Source: Candidatus Endomicrobiellum devescovinae
Lineage (GTDB): Bacteria > Elusimicrobiota > Endomicrobiia > Endomicrobiales > Endomicrobiaceae
Length of the DNA: 64,000 bases
NCBI GenBank assembly: GCA_031267795.1
Contig: JAIRYK010000022.1
Location: forward strand, 124,001 to 188,000
Direction of reading: 5' to 3'
The translations under genes were made by a program, and so were the position numbers. How positions within the stretch are numbered: position 1 is the first letter of the stretch; each line of letters begins with the position of its first letter. Below the pieces are notes generated by a model. That model did not search any database. It was not told the DNA's origin and was given only the letters and a program-made list of their open reading frames with translations. Shown here piece by piece: positions 37,946 through 46,370 of this stretch.

Positions 37946-38906
37946 TTAGATTTAGACCCTTTTATTAGAAGCGGTAAAATTGAATTGCATTTTGTTTCGC
38001 AAAATTTAGTTATTCATAAAAATTCTACGCCATATGAATTTATGGTATGGGATATGATTGTACGGATTAAGAAACGGACTTAAAGGAAAGAAAGCGGGTT
38101 GCTATACCAAAGCGAGTATTCAAAGAATGTTATGCAATCCGTTTTATATTAGCAAGATTTTACGCAAAGGCGAATTATATCCTCACAAGTATCCGATTTT
38201 TATTGACCTTAAAACTTTTGAAAAGTGCCAAAATGTGCGAAACAAAAAAGATTAGACCATACAAAGAGCCATTCAAAATCTTTCATTTTCAAAAATTTAA
38301 TTCACTGCGGAGTTTGCGGTTGCTTAATCGGTTCAGCCCAAAAGAAAGGAAAATATGTTTATCTTAACTGCAACCATTACAAAGGCAACTGCAATCAAAA
38401 AGAAGTTAATGAAAATGTTGTTTTACCGCAGGTAGAAAAGGCTATAGAAGCAATTTCTATACCAGACGAGTATTCCCGCAATTTTGGATAATTTACAAAA
38501 ATATGAGCGTTTAGAAGGTTCAAGCAATGCTTATATTGCCGACAATGCAAACAAGGACATTGAAAAAATTGACAAGAAGTTAAAGGGCTTGCTTGATTTA
38601 AGGCTTGAAAATGAATTAACACAGTAAGAATACGCCCAAAAGAAAAATGAATTGTTAAACAAGAAGACAGGGCTTGAAGCGATTATTAAGGCTGACAACA
38701 AAAACCCCGAAGTTTTTAGGTTAAGTAGGGAAACAATAGTAAAGATATTCAAAAGTTCCGAAGTGGATACAAAAAACAAAATTTTGAATTTGATACTTCG
38801 GAACTTAACGCTTAAAGAAAAAGTGCTTGATTTTTCATACAAAAGTCCATTTGAGGCAGTGCCAAACTTTACAAATGGAACACTTGGGGTGGCTGACGGG
38901 ACTTGA
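37946..38906 (+). pseudogene. Large serine recombinase remnant
   Basis: Successive frames give I-E-L-H-F-V-S-Q-N-L-V-I-H-K-N-S (from 37946), a recombinase domain (38058-38255: T-K-A-S-I-Q-R-M-L-C-N-P-F-Y, then I-F-I-D-L-K-T-F-E-K-C-Q), a zinc ribbon (38225-38491: H-C-G-V-C-G-C-L-I, then C-N-H-Y-K-G-N-C), and a coiled-coil tail interrupted by TAA after E-N-E-L-T-Q (near 38625) and ending at 38906. The N-terminal resolvase catalytic domain with its serine is missing. At least three frameshifts and one nonsense codon make it non-functional. The 3' end overlaps the 3' end of tRNA-His by about 20 bases, as expected for an element that inserted at a tRNA. Confidence 0.8.
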
Positions 38907-38962
38907 ACCCGCAACCTTCGGCTCCACAAACCGACGCTCTAACCAATTGAGCTACAACCACC
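38885..38962 (-). tRNA. tRNA-His (GTG)
   Basis: Cloverleaf on the minus strand. The acceptor stem pairs from 38962 with 38888, including the extra G at -1 paired with C73, a tRNA-His identity feature. Anticodon loop TTGTGGA with GTG inside a perfect 5-bp stem, T-loop GGTTCAAGTCC. CCA is encoded (38885-38887). Confidence 0.95.
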
Positions 38963-38971
38963 AAAAATAAA

Positions 38972-39045
38972 CGTCTCCGGCGTGAGTTGAACACGCAACC
39001 TACTGCTTAGAAGGCAGTTGCTCTATCCAATTGAGCTACGGAGAC
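38972..39045 (-). tRNA. tRNA-Arg (TCT)
   Basis: Cloverleaf on the minus strand, 9 bases upstream of tRNA-His. Acceptor GTCTCCG / CGGAGAC, anticodon loop CTTCTAA with TCT in an ACTGC/GCAGT stem, T-loop TGTTCAACTCA. CCA is not encoded. The pair is probably one transcript. Confidence 0.95.
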
Positions 39046-39075
39046 ATCACTTAAGATATCTATTTAATGAGAGAT

Positions 39076-39105
39076 ACTATAGCAAAAACATTATCATTAC
39101 GTCAA
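39076..39105 (-). promoter_or_regulatory. Promoter of the tRNA-Arg/tRNA-His unit
   Basis: TTGACG (39100-39105) and TATAGT (39076-39081) with an 18-base spacer on the minus strand, 30 bases before tRNA-Arg. Confidence 0.65.
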
Positions 39106-39156
39106 TAATGACCTATATTTGAGCTTATAGGTTAGATAAAAAAGAAAGAGATAGTT

Positions 39157-40561
39157 TTATGCGTTGCGTATTAATAAGTATGCTAAATTTGCTGCTAAAA
39201 TTACTCCTAGAAAAATGAAGCGATTTTTACATTTAAGATTTATTGAACAAAACAAAAAAAGGAAGTAAAATAACAACTCAATTATTGTAGATTTTTCAAA
39301 GTTTATAACAGCATATTTTATATTAGCCATAATATTTGTTATAGATAAAACAAAATTCAAAATTATTGATAAAATTATAGAAACAAGCACAGCTAAATGC
39401 TTTAAAATAAAACTTAAAGCATAGAAAGAAATGCCTAAACATAAAATAACTCCTGTTAATGGCACAATTATAATATTTGTTATAAAAGAAATTATTGAAA
39501 CTTTGCCAAAATAATACATACAAATAGGAATTAAAACTATCTGCACAGCTAATGTAACGGATAAGACACCGCAGAAAAAACAAAGTAAGTAACTTTTCAC
39601 ATTTCTAAATATACCGTAAACATCTTTATAAAAACATACTATTCCTATTGTCGCACCATAAGACATTTGGAATGAAGCAGTAAATATCTGTTGAGGCTCA
39701 AAAATAAGTATAAACAAAGCAGATAACGCCAACGAGTTAAAAATCAGAGGTTCTCTATCCAAAGCTAATGCAATAAATATGCAGGAAAGCATTATTGCAG
39801 CTCTTAAGGCAGGCGGATTAGCGCCAGTCATTAGTGCATAGAAAAATATAATAGGAATACTTAAAAGAGAAGCTTTTTTTAAAGATAAACCTACTGCTTT
39901 CAAAATGAAAAGAACGATAAAACTTATAAAGCATACATGCAATCCACTTACTACTAAAATATGCATTATGCCAGAATTTGCAAAATCATTTTTTACGCCT
40001 TGCGTTAAAGAACTTTTATCGCCGAGTATCAATGACTTTAAAATATCTGAATGGGGTTTTTTAAAATAAGAGTCAAATTTACTTGATATATCTTTACGGG
40101 ATTCTATAGCAAACTTTTTAATTTTATTAGGATCTGACTTTATATATTCAAAATAATAAAGGTATAAAACAACATAAATGCCGTTTCTTGCAAGATATTT
40201 TTGATAGTCAAACCCCGAAAGATGATTCTGGTCTTTTTAGCTTGCCTTCTATGTTTAATATATCGCCGTAAGATATGGAATACCCTCCGGGTGAATTTAC
40301 AATAATTTTCTCACTAATAGCATTCCCATTTACATTATAAGTTTCCAATAGAAATCGTTTTCTATTTTTAAAGATGTAAGGCTCTGATAAGACCTTCCCC
40401 TCTATTGAAGCTATGTTGTTATTTTCGGCAAGCATATAAAGTTTGCTTTGATTTTCATATGAAAAATATCCGAAGAAATCTGCAGAGATTATTATTAAAG
40501 CATAGATTAAAAAAGCAGTTATAACTGGTCTTTTTCGCAGTAACTTAAGTATCCAATCCAT
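39157..40561 (-). pseudogene. comEC: ComEC-type DNA uptake channel, frameshifted
   Basis: The first frame (40208-40561, 117 residues) has the ComEC OB-like part ending R-P-E-S-S-F-G. The second is open from about 40215 to 39157: F-D-Y-Q-K-Y-L-A-R-N-G-I-Y, then L-I-L-G-D-K-S-S-L, then the competence domain with H-I-L-V-V-S-G-L-H and N-P-P-A-L-R-A-A-I-M, plus about nine membrane helices. Removing one G from the G4 run at 40213-40216 joins the two as S-S-F-G-F-D-Y-Q-K-Y-L. The protein would be about 468 residues and lacks the C-terminal metallo-beta-lactamase domain. ComEC moves single-stranded DNA across the inner membrane. TTG 40032 is the only usual internal start for the downstream part. Confidence 0.75.
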
Positions 40562-40584
40562 GGTGGTCTTAATTATACTAAAAT

Positions 40585-40593
40585 TGATATAAT
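40585..40593 (+). promoter_or_regulatory. Extended -10 promoter just before thiL
   Basis: TGATATAAT with TATAAT at 40588-40593, only 9 bases before the thiL ATG. The transcript would start within 2-3 bases of the ATG, and no ribosome site is visible, so translation may be leaderless. Confidence 0.5.
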
Positions 40594-40602
40594 TCCTTTG
40601 AT

Positions 40603-41592
40603 ATGAAAAATAAAACTGTTTCCTCTATCGGGGAATTTGGACTTATAGAAATAATAAAACACAAATTTGCCAAACTTAACTATAACAAAAACGTCGTTGC
40701 AGGAATCGGCGATGATTGTTTTTGCTTTAAGGCAGGCAAGAATACTATTTGTATTACAAAAGATATGCTAATAGAAAGCGTTCATTTTAAAAAAGATTGG
40801 ATAACTGCCAAAGATCTTGGACAAAAAGCAATTGAAGTAAATGTAAGCGATATTGCCGCTATGGGTAATGTAGCCCCAGCGTACGCATTTATAGGATTGG
40901 GCATTCCAGCTGATACTCCTAAAAAGTTTATTACAGATTTAGCCAATGGATTTAAGGCAGCTTGCAATAAATACAAAATGACAGTGGCGGGCGGCGATAC
41001 GGTAAAAGCTGACAAAATAACGATATCAGTTACTGTTGTTGGACTAACAAAAAACAAGATAGTAAAAAGAAGCGAAGCAAAACAAGGAGATTTAATAGGG
41101 GTAACAAATACTTTCGGAGACGCAGGAGCTGGAATTGCATTGCTTTATAAACATGGGATAAAATATAAATATTCACAAGAAGAACGTTCGCTAATAGCTA
41201 AACAAAATACTCCAAATGCAAGACTTAACGAAGCACATAAAATAGCGAAATATTTGACGTCTTTAACAGACGCTTCTGACGGACTATATATTTCAATCGG
41301 ACTTCTTACAAAAAATTCTAATATTGGAGCCGATATTTACACCGATAGAGTCCCACTATCCGAAGATATAAAAAAAGTCTTTAGAGAAGCAAATAGATGC
41401 TTAAACTTTGCCCTTTTTGGCGGCGAAGATTATGAGCTGGTATTTACCGTTCCAAAATCTAAAGCCAAAATAGTACAAAAACTTGTTCCGCAAGTTACAT
41501 ATATTGGCGAGATAAATTCGTCAAAAAAGGTAAGATATTTTCACAATGGCAAAGAGCAAAAAATTAAATATTTGGGATTTAAACATTTCTAA
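40603..41592 (+). CDS. thiL: Thiamine-monophosphate kinase
   Basis: A 329-residue ThiL, phosphorylating thiamine monophosphate to thiamine pyrophosphate. It has the family's G-I-G-D-D-C-F near residue 32, V-N-V-S-D-I-A-A-M-G and A-G-G-D-T-V, and D-A-S-D-G-L near residue 226. All are PurM-like ATP- and Mg-binding motifs. Its C-terminal frame ends inside tsaE, overlapping by 47 bases. No other thiamine gene is in the window. Confidence 0.93.
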   Translation: MKNKTVSSIGEFGLIEIIKHKFAKLNYNKNVVAGIGDDCFCFKAGKNTICITKDMLIESVHFKKDWITAKDLGQKAIEVNVSDIAAMGNVAPAYAFIGLGIPADTPKKFITDLANGFKAACNKYKMTVAGGDTVKADKITISVTVVGLTKNKIVKRSEAKQGDLIGVTNTFGDAGAGIALLYKHGIKYKYSQEERSLIAKQNTPNARLNEAHKIAKYLTSLTDASDGLYISIGLLTKNSNIGADIYTDRVPLSEDIKKVFREANRCLNFALFGGEDYELVFTVPKSKAKIVQKLVPQVTYIGEINSSKKVRYFHNGKEQKIKYLGFKHF

Positions 41593-42016
41593 AAAAAATG
41601 TTTTCATAACAAAAACCCCTCAAGAAACAAGAAATTTAGGTACGGCTTTTGCAGCATTATTAAAAGGTGGAGATATTATATTTTTAAAAGGGAATTTAGG
41701 CAGCGGCAAAACAACATTTACGCAAGGCGTTGTAAAAGCGTTTGGCAATAAAGACTTTGCCAGAAGCTCAAGTTTTATGCTTGTAAACGAATATAAAATT
41801 CCAAACAATCTAAAACTTTTCCATTTGGATCTGTACAGACTGGAGCCATCTAGTGTATGGGATATAGGTATAGAAGAATATATTTATAACAATAATATCT
41901 CGCTTATAGAATGGGCAGACAGACTCATTGGCGCTGAAAAAGACAATCACTGGAATGTTGAAATTGAAAATCTCGCCACTGGAAGAAGAATTACAATAGA
42001 AAATACTAAAAGATAA
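41546..42016 (+). CDS. tsaE: TsaE, tRNA t6A biosynthesis ATPase
   Basis: A 156-residue P-loop protein of the TsaE family: Walker A G-N-L-G-S-G-K-T-T-F near residue 48, F-H-L-D-L-Y-R-L and the terminal L-I-E-W-A-D-R. It powers the TsaB-TsaD complex that makes threonylcarbamoyladenosine on ANN-decoding tRNAs. The start overlaps the end of thiL; no strong ribosome site is visible, so coupling to thiL is likely. The first 25 or so residues precede the conserved region, and a later start cannot be excluded. Confidence 0.92.
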   Translation: MAKSKKLNIWDLNISKKNVFITKTPQETRNLGTAFAALLKGGDIIFLKGNLGSGKTTFTQGVVKAFGNKDFARSSSFMLVNEYKIPNNLKLFHLDLYRLEPSSVWDIGIEEYIYNNNISLIEWADRLIGAEKDNHWNVEIENLATGRRITIENTKR

Positions 42017-42028
42017 TAGAGATTATAG

Positions 42029-42682
42029 ATGAAAATTTTAGCTGTTGAAACTTCAGGCAAGACATTTAGCGCAGCGTTAAACGAAAACAACGTTACTATA
42101 GCATCATGTTATTATGAATATGGACACATACACTCCGAAATAATTATTCCCGCTGTAGAAAGACTATTGAAAGATACCAATATTTCCATTGAAAGCATAG
42201 ATAAATTTGCCGTATCTACAGGTCCCGGAAGTTTTACTGGAATAAGAGTCGGTATGACGGCAATCAAAACATTCGCACAAATACTGAATAAGCCCATAAC
42301 AGCCGTAGATTCTCTAACGATTTTGGAAAATTCTGTTGTTGAGCAAAAAGGCGTTAAAATAGTTGCGGCAATAGACGCCTTAAGAAGTGAAGTTTATGTT
42401 AAACAAAAAAATGAAATTATTATTAAAAGCATAGATTTATTTATAAGAGATTTAAAGAAGTGCAAAAATAAAATTCTTGTAGTAGGAAATGCATCAGAAA
42501 TATACAGAGAAAAATTTGTAAAGAGTTTTGGAGAATACAGTGTTTCTCTGCCACATATAATGAACATGCCTAAAGCCGAAGTTTTGGCTTATCTGGCATG
42601 CAATCTGCCGACTTCAAATTATACAGATATAAAACCTCTTTACATACGCCGTTCTTGGGCAGAAGAAATAAAGAAAAAGTAG
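42029..42682 (+). CDS. tsaB: TsaB, tRNA t6A biosynthesis scaffold protein
   Basis: A 217-residue TsaB: ASKHA-fold N-terminus M-K-I-L-A-V-E-T-S, then S-T-G-P-G-S-F-T-G-I-R-V-G near residue 65. It dimerises with TsaD and is needed for t6A synthesis. It follows tsaE by 12 bases, a standard pairing. A RimI domain is not fused and no tsaD or tsaC is in the window. Confidence 0.92.
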   Translation: MKILAVETSGKTFSAALNENNVTIASCYYEYGHIHSEIIIPAVERLLKDTNISIESIDKFAVSTGPGSFTGIRVGMTAIKTFAQILNKPITAVDSLTILENSVVEQKGVKIVAAIDALRSEVYVKQKNEIIIKSIDLFIRDLKKCKNKILVVGNASEIYREKFVKSFGEYSVSLPHIMNMPKAEVLAYLACNLPTSNYTDIKPLYIRRSWAEEIKKK

Positions 42683-42731
42683 AAGCCCTTATCTTCAAGC
42701 CGTTTACTTTAATTAAATTTTTACACTTATA

Positions 42732-43298
42732 CTATTTTTTCTTCCTTGAGATTTTTTTAGATGCCTTTATAACAGTCTTTTTAGACCCTGTTTTTTGAGC
42801 CTTTTTAGCAAGCTTTGATTTCACAATTTTCTTTACGCTTTTTTTTGCAGGCTTCTTAGTAACTTTTTTGGTTTTTTTACTGATCTTAACTTTAGCCTTA
42901 ATTGTTTTCTTTTTCTTTAGTTCAGGCTCTTTTATTTGCTCTTTCGCATTTATATTTATAATTTTAGCTTCACGCCATATGCTTTCAAGATTATAAGAAG
43001 CTCTTACTTGTGGAGACATAACGTGAACAACCAGTCCTCCGTAATCTATAACTCTCCAAGTAGAAGAAGATATGCCTTCTCTCCTAACTGGAATTACAGC
43101 ATCTTCAGATTTAAAAGTCTTTTCAATATCTCCCGAAATCGCATTTATTTGCGGGGCAGACTCTGCCGTCGTTACAACAAAATAATTGGCTATTGTTGTT
43201 AAATCTTTGACATCTAAAATAACTGTCTCTATAGCTTTCTTATCGTCTGCTATTTTAGCGGCTTTCACTGCCAATTTAAAAAAATCAATGTTTACCAT
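42732..43298 (-). CDS. rsfS: Ribosomal silencing factor RsfS with lysine-rich tail
   Basis: About 188 residues. Residues 1-105 are a complete RsfS/Iojap domain (V-I-L-D-V-K-D-L-T, then D-Y-G-G-L-V-V-H-V-M), which binds L14 and blocks 50S-30S joining in starvation. After about residue 120 comes a tail of some 65 residues made of Lys, Ala, Thr, Ser and Val, resembling histone-H1-like sequences. The start at 43298 has AAGGGG 6 bases upstream; the frame also extends to 43358 without a ribosome site. It overlaps the LytR_C gene by 14 bases and ends the nadD-yqeK cluster, its normal setting. Confidence 0.88.
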   Translation of the reverse strand: MVNIDFFKLAVKAAKIADDKKAIETVILDVKDLTTIANYFVVTTAESAPQINAISGDIEKTFKSEDAVIPVRREGISSSTWRVIDYGGLVVHVMSPQVRASYNLESIWREAKIININAKEQIKEPELKKKKTIKAKVKISKKTKKVTKKPAKKSVKKIVKSKLAKKAQKTGSKKTVIKASKKISRKKK

Positions 43299-44367
43299 TA
43301 GTATCCCCTTTTTTATCAAGAGTATCGTAAATCTTGCAATCTTTCCCGATAAACACATTTATGTCAGCATAAACACTTGAATTATAAGAAACTACTATTT
43401 TCCCTGTACCTAAAATCTTAGATATTTCTAATGCCTGTGTAAAATTTCCTTTATAATCCTTTATTAGAGTTGTATCGTACACAAGATGAAAACTACCCCA
43501 ATCCAAAACATCAAACTTATTTGCTCTTAAAAGCCATGTTATTTTTTCAGCCATACGAGGCTGTCTTGAAGCATTTTTTATATCAATTACAACATTCTTT
43601 TTATTTATATCTGCATCGTTATAATATATTTTATCTAAGAACTCTTCAATATCTTGTTTGTTTGGCTCAGTTCGCATTCTTACATGTTTTACAGGCATAT
43701 CACAAAACATAAGTATAGGTCTCTGCTTCTTTATTCTAAAAATCAGTGTAATTAACGATATTTTCGGAATATTCGTATTTATATATTTATAATTTTTTTG
43801 AATTTTAAAAAATCTATAAGGGAGTAAATATAAAACTCGCTCTATTGTTTCTAAACAATTCAACAACTCTAAATCTTTATTTTCAAACTCATTTACAGCT
43901 AATAGGGATTTAACATTTTTATCGCTACCAAACATATCGTTAAACGTTTTAAAGCTCATATTGATATAAAAATCTGATGAAGCAGCATTGCCGATAACTT
44001 CATGCAAATCTAAATAAAATTTATCTACGGCACTGCCTAAACCTTTTTTTGAATTTTCATAAAATAGAGTTTTTAAACTTCTCGCTCTTTCCTTTTTTTT
44101 AAAGACAACAGTTTCAGTATTTACTTTTAAAACTTTTAATAATTTGTTTTTACAGTCGTATATAATTTGATATGAATCAAAACGGTCTGCAAACGCACCG
44201 TCTGAATCGTACAACAAAACTGAAAAAGAGAATCTGCCATTGTCTTTAATTTTTCTAAATACCACATCGCGTTTGCATATGTAAATATATACCGCAACAA
44301 AGACAGCCAAAAATAGGCAAATACAAATAACTTTTATTTTACTAGTTCTTTTTAACGTTTGAAACAT
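43285..44367 (-). CDS. Membrane-anchored LytR C-terminal domain protein
   Basis: A 360-residue protein with one N-terminal membrane anchor (10-30). The middle (about 45-220) is in the place of an LCP (LytR-CpsA-Psr) domain but its usual Arg/Asp active-site pattern is not recognisable. The C-terminal 90 residues look like a LytR_C domain (I-D-I-K-N-A-S-R-Q-P-R-M-A-E through Y-N-S-S-V-Y-A-D-I-N-V-F-I-G-K-D). It lies between yqeK and rsfS with overlaps on both sides, as LCP/LytR_C genes do in many bacteria. A role in cell-wall glycopolymer ligation is not supported by visible catalytic residues. Confidence 0.6.
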   Translation of the reverse strand: MFQTLKRTSKIKVICICLFLAVFVAVYIYICKRDVVFRKIKDNGRFSFSVLLYDSDGAFADRFDSYQIIYDCKNKLLKVLKVNTETVVFKKKERARSLKTLFYENSKKGLGSAVDKFYLDLHEVIGNAASSDFYINMSFKTFNDMFGSDKNVKSLLAVNEFENKDLELLNCLETIERVLYLLPYRFFKIQKNYKYINTNIPKISLITLIFRIKKQRPILMFCDMPVKHVRMRTEPNKQDIEEFLDKIYYNDADINKKNVVIDIKNASRQPRMAEKITWLLRANKFDVLDWGSFHLVYDTTLIKDYKGNFTQALEISKILGTGKIVVSYNSSVYADINVFIGKDCKIYDTLDKKGDTNGKH

Positions 44368-44932
44368 ACCAATTCCAAGTGTCTATAGTTTGAGGACAAA
44401 GCCAACCACTATTGCGGATAACATAGGCTATTTTCTGCACAAGGACCTCAAAAAAAGCCTTGTTTAAATTTTCTTTTGCCATTTCTCTTAAAGCTCCAGC
44501 ATGCTTCCATTTTCTATCATGCGAAATAGAATCCGACACAAAAATTAAGCGTTCCAAAATGCTCATATTTTCCCTACCAAGCGTATGATATTTTATAGCT
44601 TTTAAAACAGACTCGTCTTTTATTTTAAAATACTCCCGTGCAATTATTTCTCCCGCAAATGAATGAAGAAGATGCGGAGAATTAGCAGATATTTCTTTAA
44701 AATATTTAAAATTTTTTTTACGATTTTTAAAGAATTTTACCAATTCTTTGTCTGTCATAGATTTTGCACAATCATGCAAAAGCCCTGCAAGCCATGCCTT
44801 TAAAGCATTCACGCCATTCTTTTCTGCAAGCAAAACTGCAAGATTTGCAACATTGTAAGAGTGTTCTAAGCGTTTGGGATTTAGATGCAAAGATAAATAT
44901 TCAAATATCTCTTCATCAATATCTGTGTTCAT
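44342..44932 (-). CDS. yqeK: YqeK, HD-domain dinucleoside tetraphosphatase
   Basis: A 196-residue HD hydrolase of the YqeK family, cutting Ap4A symmetrically to two ADP. Metal-binding HD signature: R-L-E-H-S-Y-N-V-A near residue 20, L-A-G-L-L-H-D-C-A-K near residue 52, and I-K-Y-H-T-L-G. The gene overlaps nadD by 4 bases (ATGA), the usual nadD-yqeK pair. Intact. Confidence 0.9.
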   Translation of the reverse strand: MNTDIDEEIFEYLSLHLNPKRLEHSYNVANLAVLLAEKNGVNALKAWLAGLLHDCAKSMTDKELVKFFKNRKKNFKYFKEISANSPHLLHSFAGEIIAREYFKIKDESVLKAIKYHTLGRENMSILERLIFVSDSISHDRKWKHAGALREMAKENLNKAFFEVLVQKIAYVIRNSGWLCPQTIDTWNWYVSNVKKN

Positions 44933-45507
44933 TTATACAGTCTCCGCTTAACAATATAACTATAAACCTTTTTATCTAGGAATATCTCAGATTTTTTAGA
45001 ATCTTCTTTTATCATTTGTCTTATTTCAGTAGATGAAATATCTTCAGTTTCATTTTGAGCGACTATACATCTATCCAAATATTTTGTGTCTTTTTCTATT
45101 TTTATGCATGGTCTTTTAACAACCATAAACTTATAACGGCTTGCTAAATAATCTATATTTTTCCATGTAGGCAGTTCTAAAAGAGAATCTGAACCTATAA
45201 TCATATATATTTCATCTTCTGGATACAAACTTTGAAAATAATCTAACGTTTGGTATGAATAAACTACTTTCTTTTTTAAAACTTCATACAAACTTATTTC
45301 AATTTGTGGTAAACCTTTGGTAGCAATCTTCAACATTGCAATTCTGTCATCAATATTTGCATACTGTTTACTTTTATGCGGAGGAGTATAGGCTATGACA
45401 AAAATAACTTTCTTGAAGTCGCATGATTCTAACGCAAATTTTACAAGCTGAATGTGCGATTTATGGACAGGATCAAAAGAACCGCCAAAAATGGCTATTT
45501 TACTCAT
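44929..45507 (-). CDS. nadD: Nicotinate-nucleotide adenylyltransferase
   Basis: A 192-residue NadD, adenylating nicotinate mononucleotide in NAD synthesis. N-terminal nucleotide-binding G-G-S-F-D-P-V-H-K-S-H and C-terminal I-S-S-T-E-I-R-Q-M are conserved. The start overlaps the end of the TPR-SH3 gene by 8 bases. It links to cinA (NMN recycling) only by pathway, not position. Confidence 0.93.
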   Translation of the reverse strand: MSKIAIFGGSFDPVHKSHIQLVKFALESCDFKKVIFVIAYTPPHKSKQYANIDDRIAMLKIATKGLPQIEISLYEVLKKKVVYSYQTLDYFQSLYPEDEIYMIIGSDSLLELPTWKNIDYLASRYKFMVVKRPCIKIEKDTKYLDRCIVAQNETEDISSTEIRQMIKEDSKKSEIFLDKKVYSYIVKRRLYK

Positions 45508-46240
45508 TTATACTTCCTATATTTTTTGCTTCTATCCAACCAGAGACGCTCTTACCTTTTGAATGCGCAGTTATATTTATCCAATTTTCACTTTCTGAAA
45601 TTATATCAACAACTTTTCCTTCGGCAAGTCTAAAAATTTCTGGGTTATTTTCTCCTGGACCACTCCTTATAATTGATGACGATAATACAACAGCTTTTTT
45701 AACCGAAAACTCATCGCAGCTTTTTAAAACAAAAAGTGGCAGACATATAATCAAAAAAAATATAAATAAAGTAACAATTCTTTTAACAGACAAATTTCTT
45801 TTTAAAAGAAATAAAGAAAAAGATAATAAAAACAAAATTATAAAAATTGATGAAGCTATTGTTATTTCATTTAAAGAAAAATGTTTCAAAAGAATGTCTT
45901 GAATATTTTGTTCTCTTTCTTCTCCTGCCTCAACGTACAAAAACTGCATATTTTCTTTTATGTCTTTATCTCTAGGAGCAAGCTTTGAAGCTTTTTCTAT
46001 GTTTAATATTGCTTTGCCAATATTGCCAGCTCTGAAATATGCGTTTGAGAGATTGTAATAAACATAAGGATCTTCTACTTCTTCTACTTGTATAAGGCTT
46101 TCGTATATTTCAATGGTCTTGAGAAAATTTCCTTTTTTAAAGCTGTTTTCAGCATTATCTATCTGAGTTTGATGTATATTTTTGGCAAAACAAATGCCAA
46201 AACTCAAATAAACAGTAAAAATCAATATAAATTTTCTCAT
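45500..46240 (-). CDS. Exported TPR and SH3-domain membrane protein (BatE-like)
   Basis: About 246 residues: a signal peptide (MRKFILIFTVYLSFGICFA), two TPR units (A-E-N-S-F-K-K-G-N-F and Y-Y-N-L-S-N-A-Y-F-R-A-G-N-I-G-K-A), two membrane segments (about 140-190), then a C-terminal bacterial SH3-like domain (S-I-I-R-S-G-P-G-E-N-N-P-E). The layout resembles BatE of aerotolerance operons, though no other bat gene is here. The start is M-R-K-F at 46240, with AGGA 8 bases upstream; the frame extends to 46288. It overlaps nadD. Confidence 0.7.
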   Translation of the reverse strand: MRKFILIFTVYLSFGICFAKNIHQTQIDNAENSFKKGNFLKTIEIYESLIQVEEVEDPYVYYNLSNAYFRAGNIGKAILNIEKASKLAPRDKDIKENMQFLYVEAGEEREQNIQDILLKHFSLNEITIASSIFIILFLLSFSLFLLKRNLSVKRIVTLFIFFLIICLPLFVLKSCDEFSVKKAVVLSSSIIRSGPGENNPEIFRLAEGKVVDIISESENWINITAHSKGKSVSGWIEAKNIGSINE

Positions 46241-46370
46241 ATTTAATTTCCTAAAAGATGTGTGCGAAACACGACAAATTTTTATCATTTTCCGTTCAAA
46301 ATAGCAATAAAAAGCGCAGGCAAAAAACTATGCCGACACTCTTTAAATTAATTTATATTATACTAAATCT

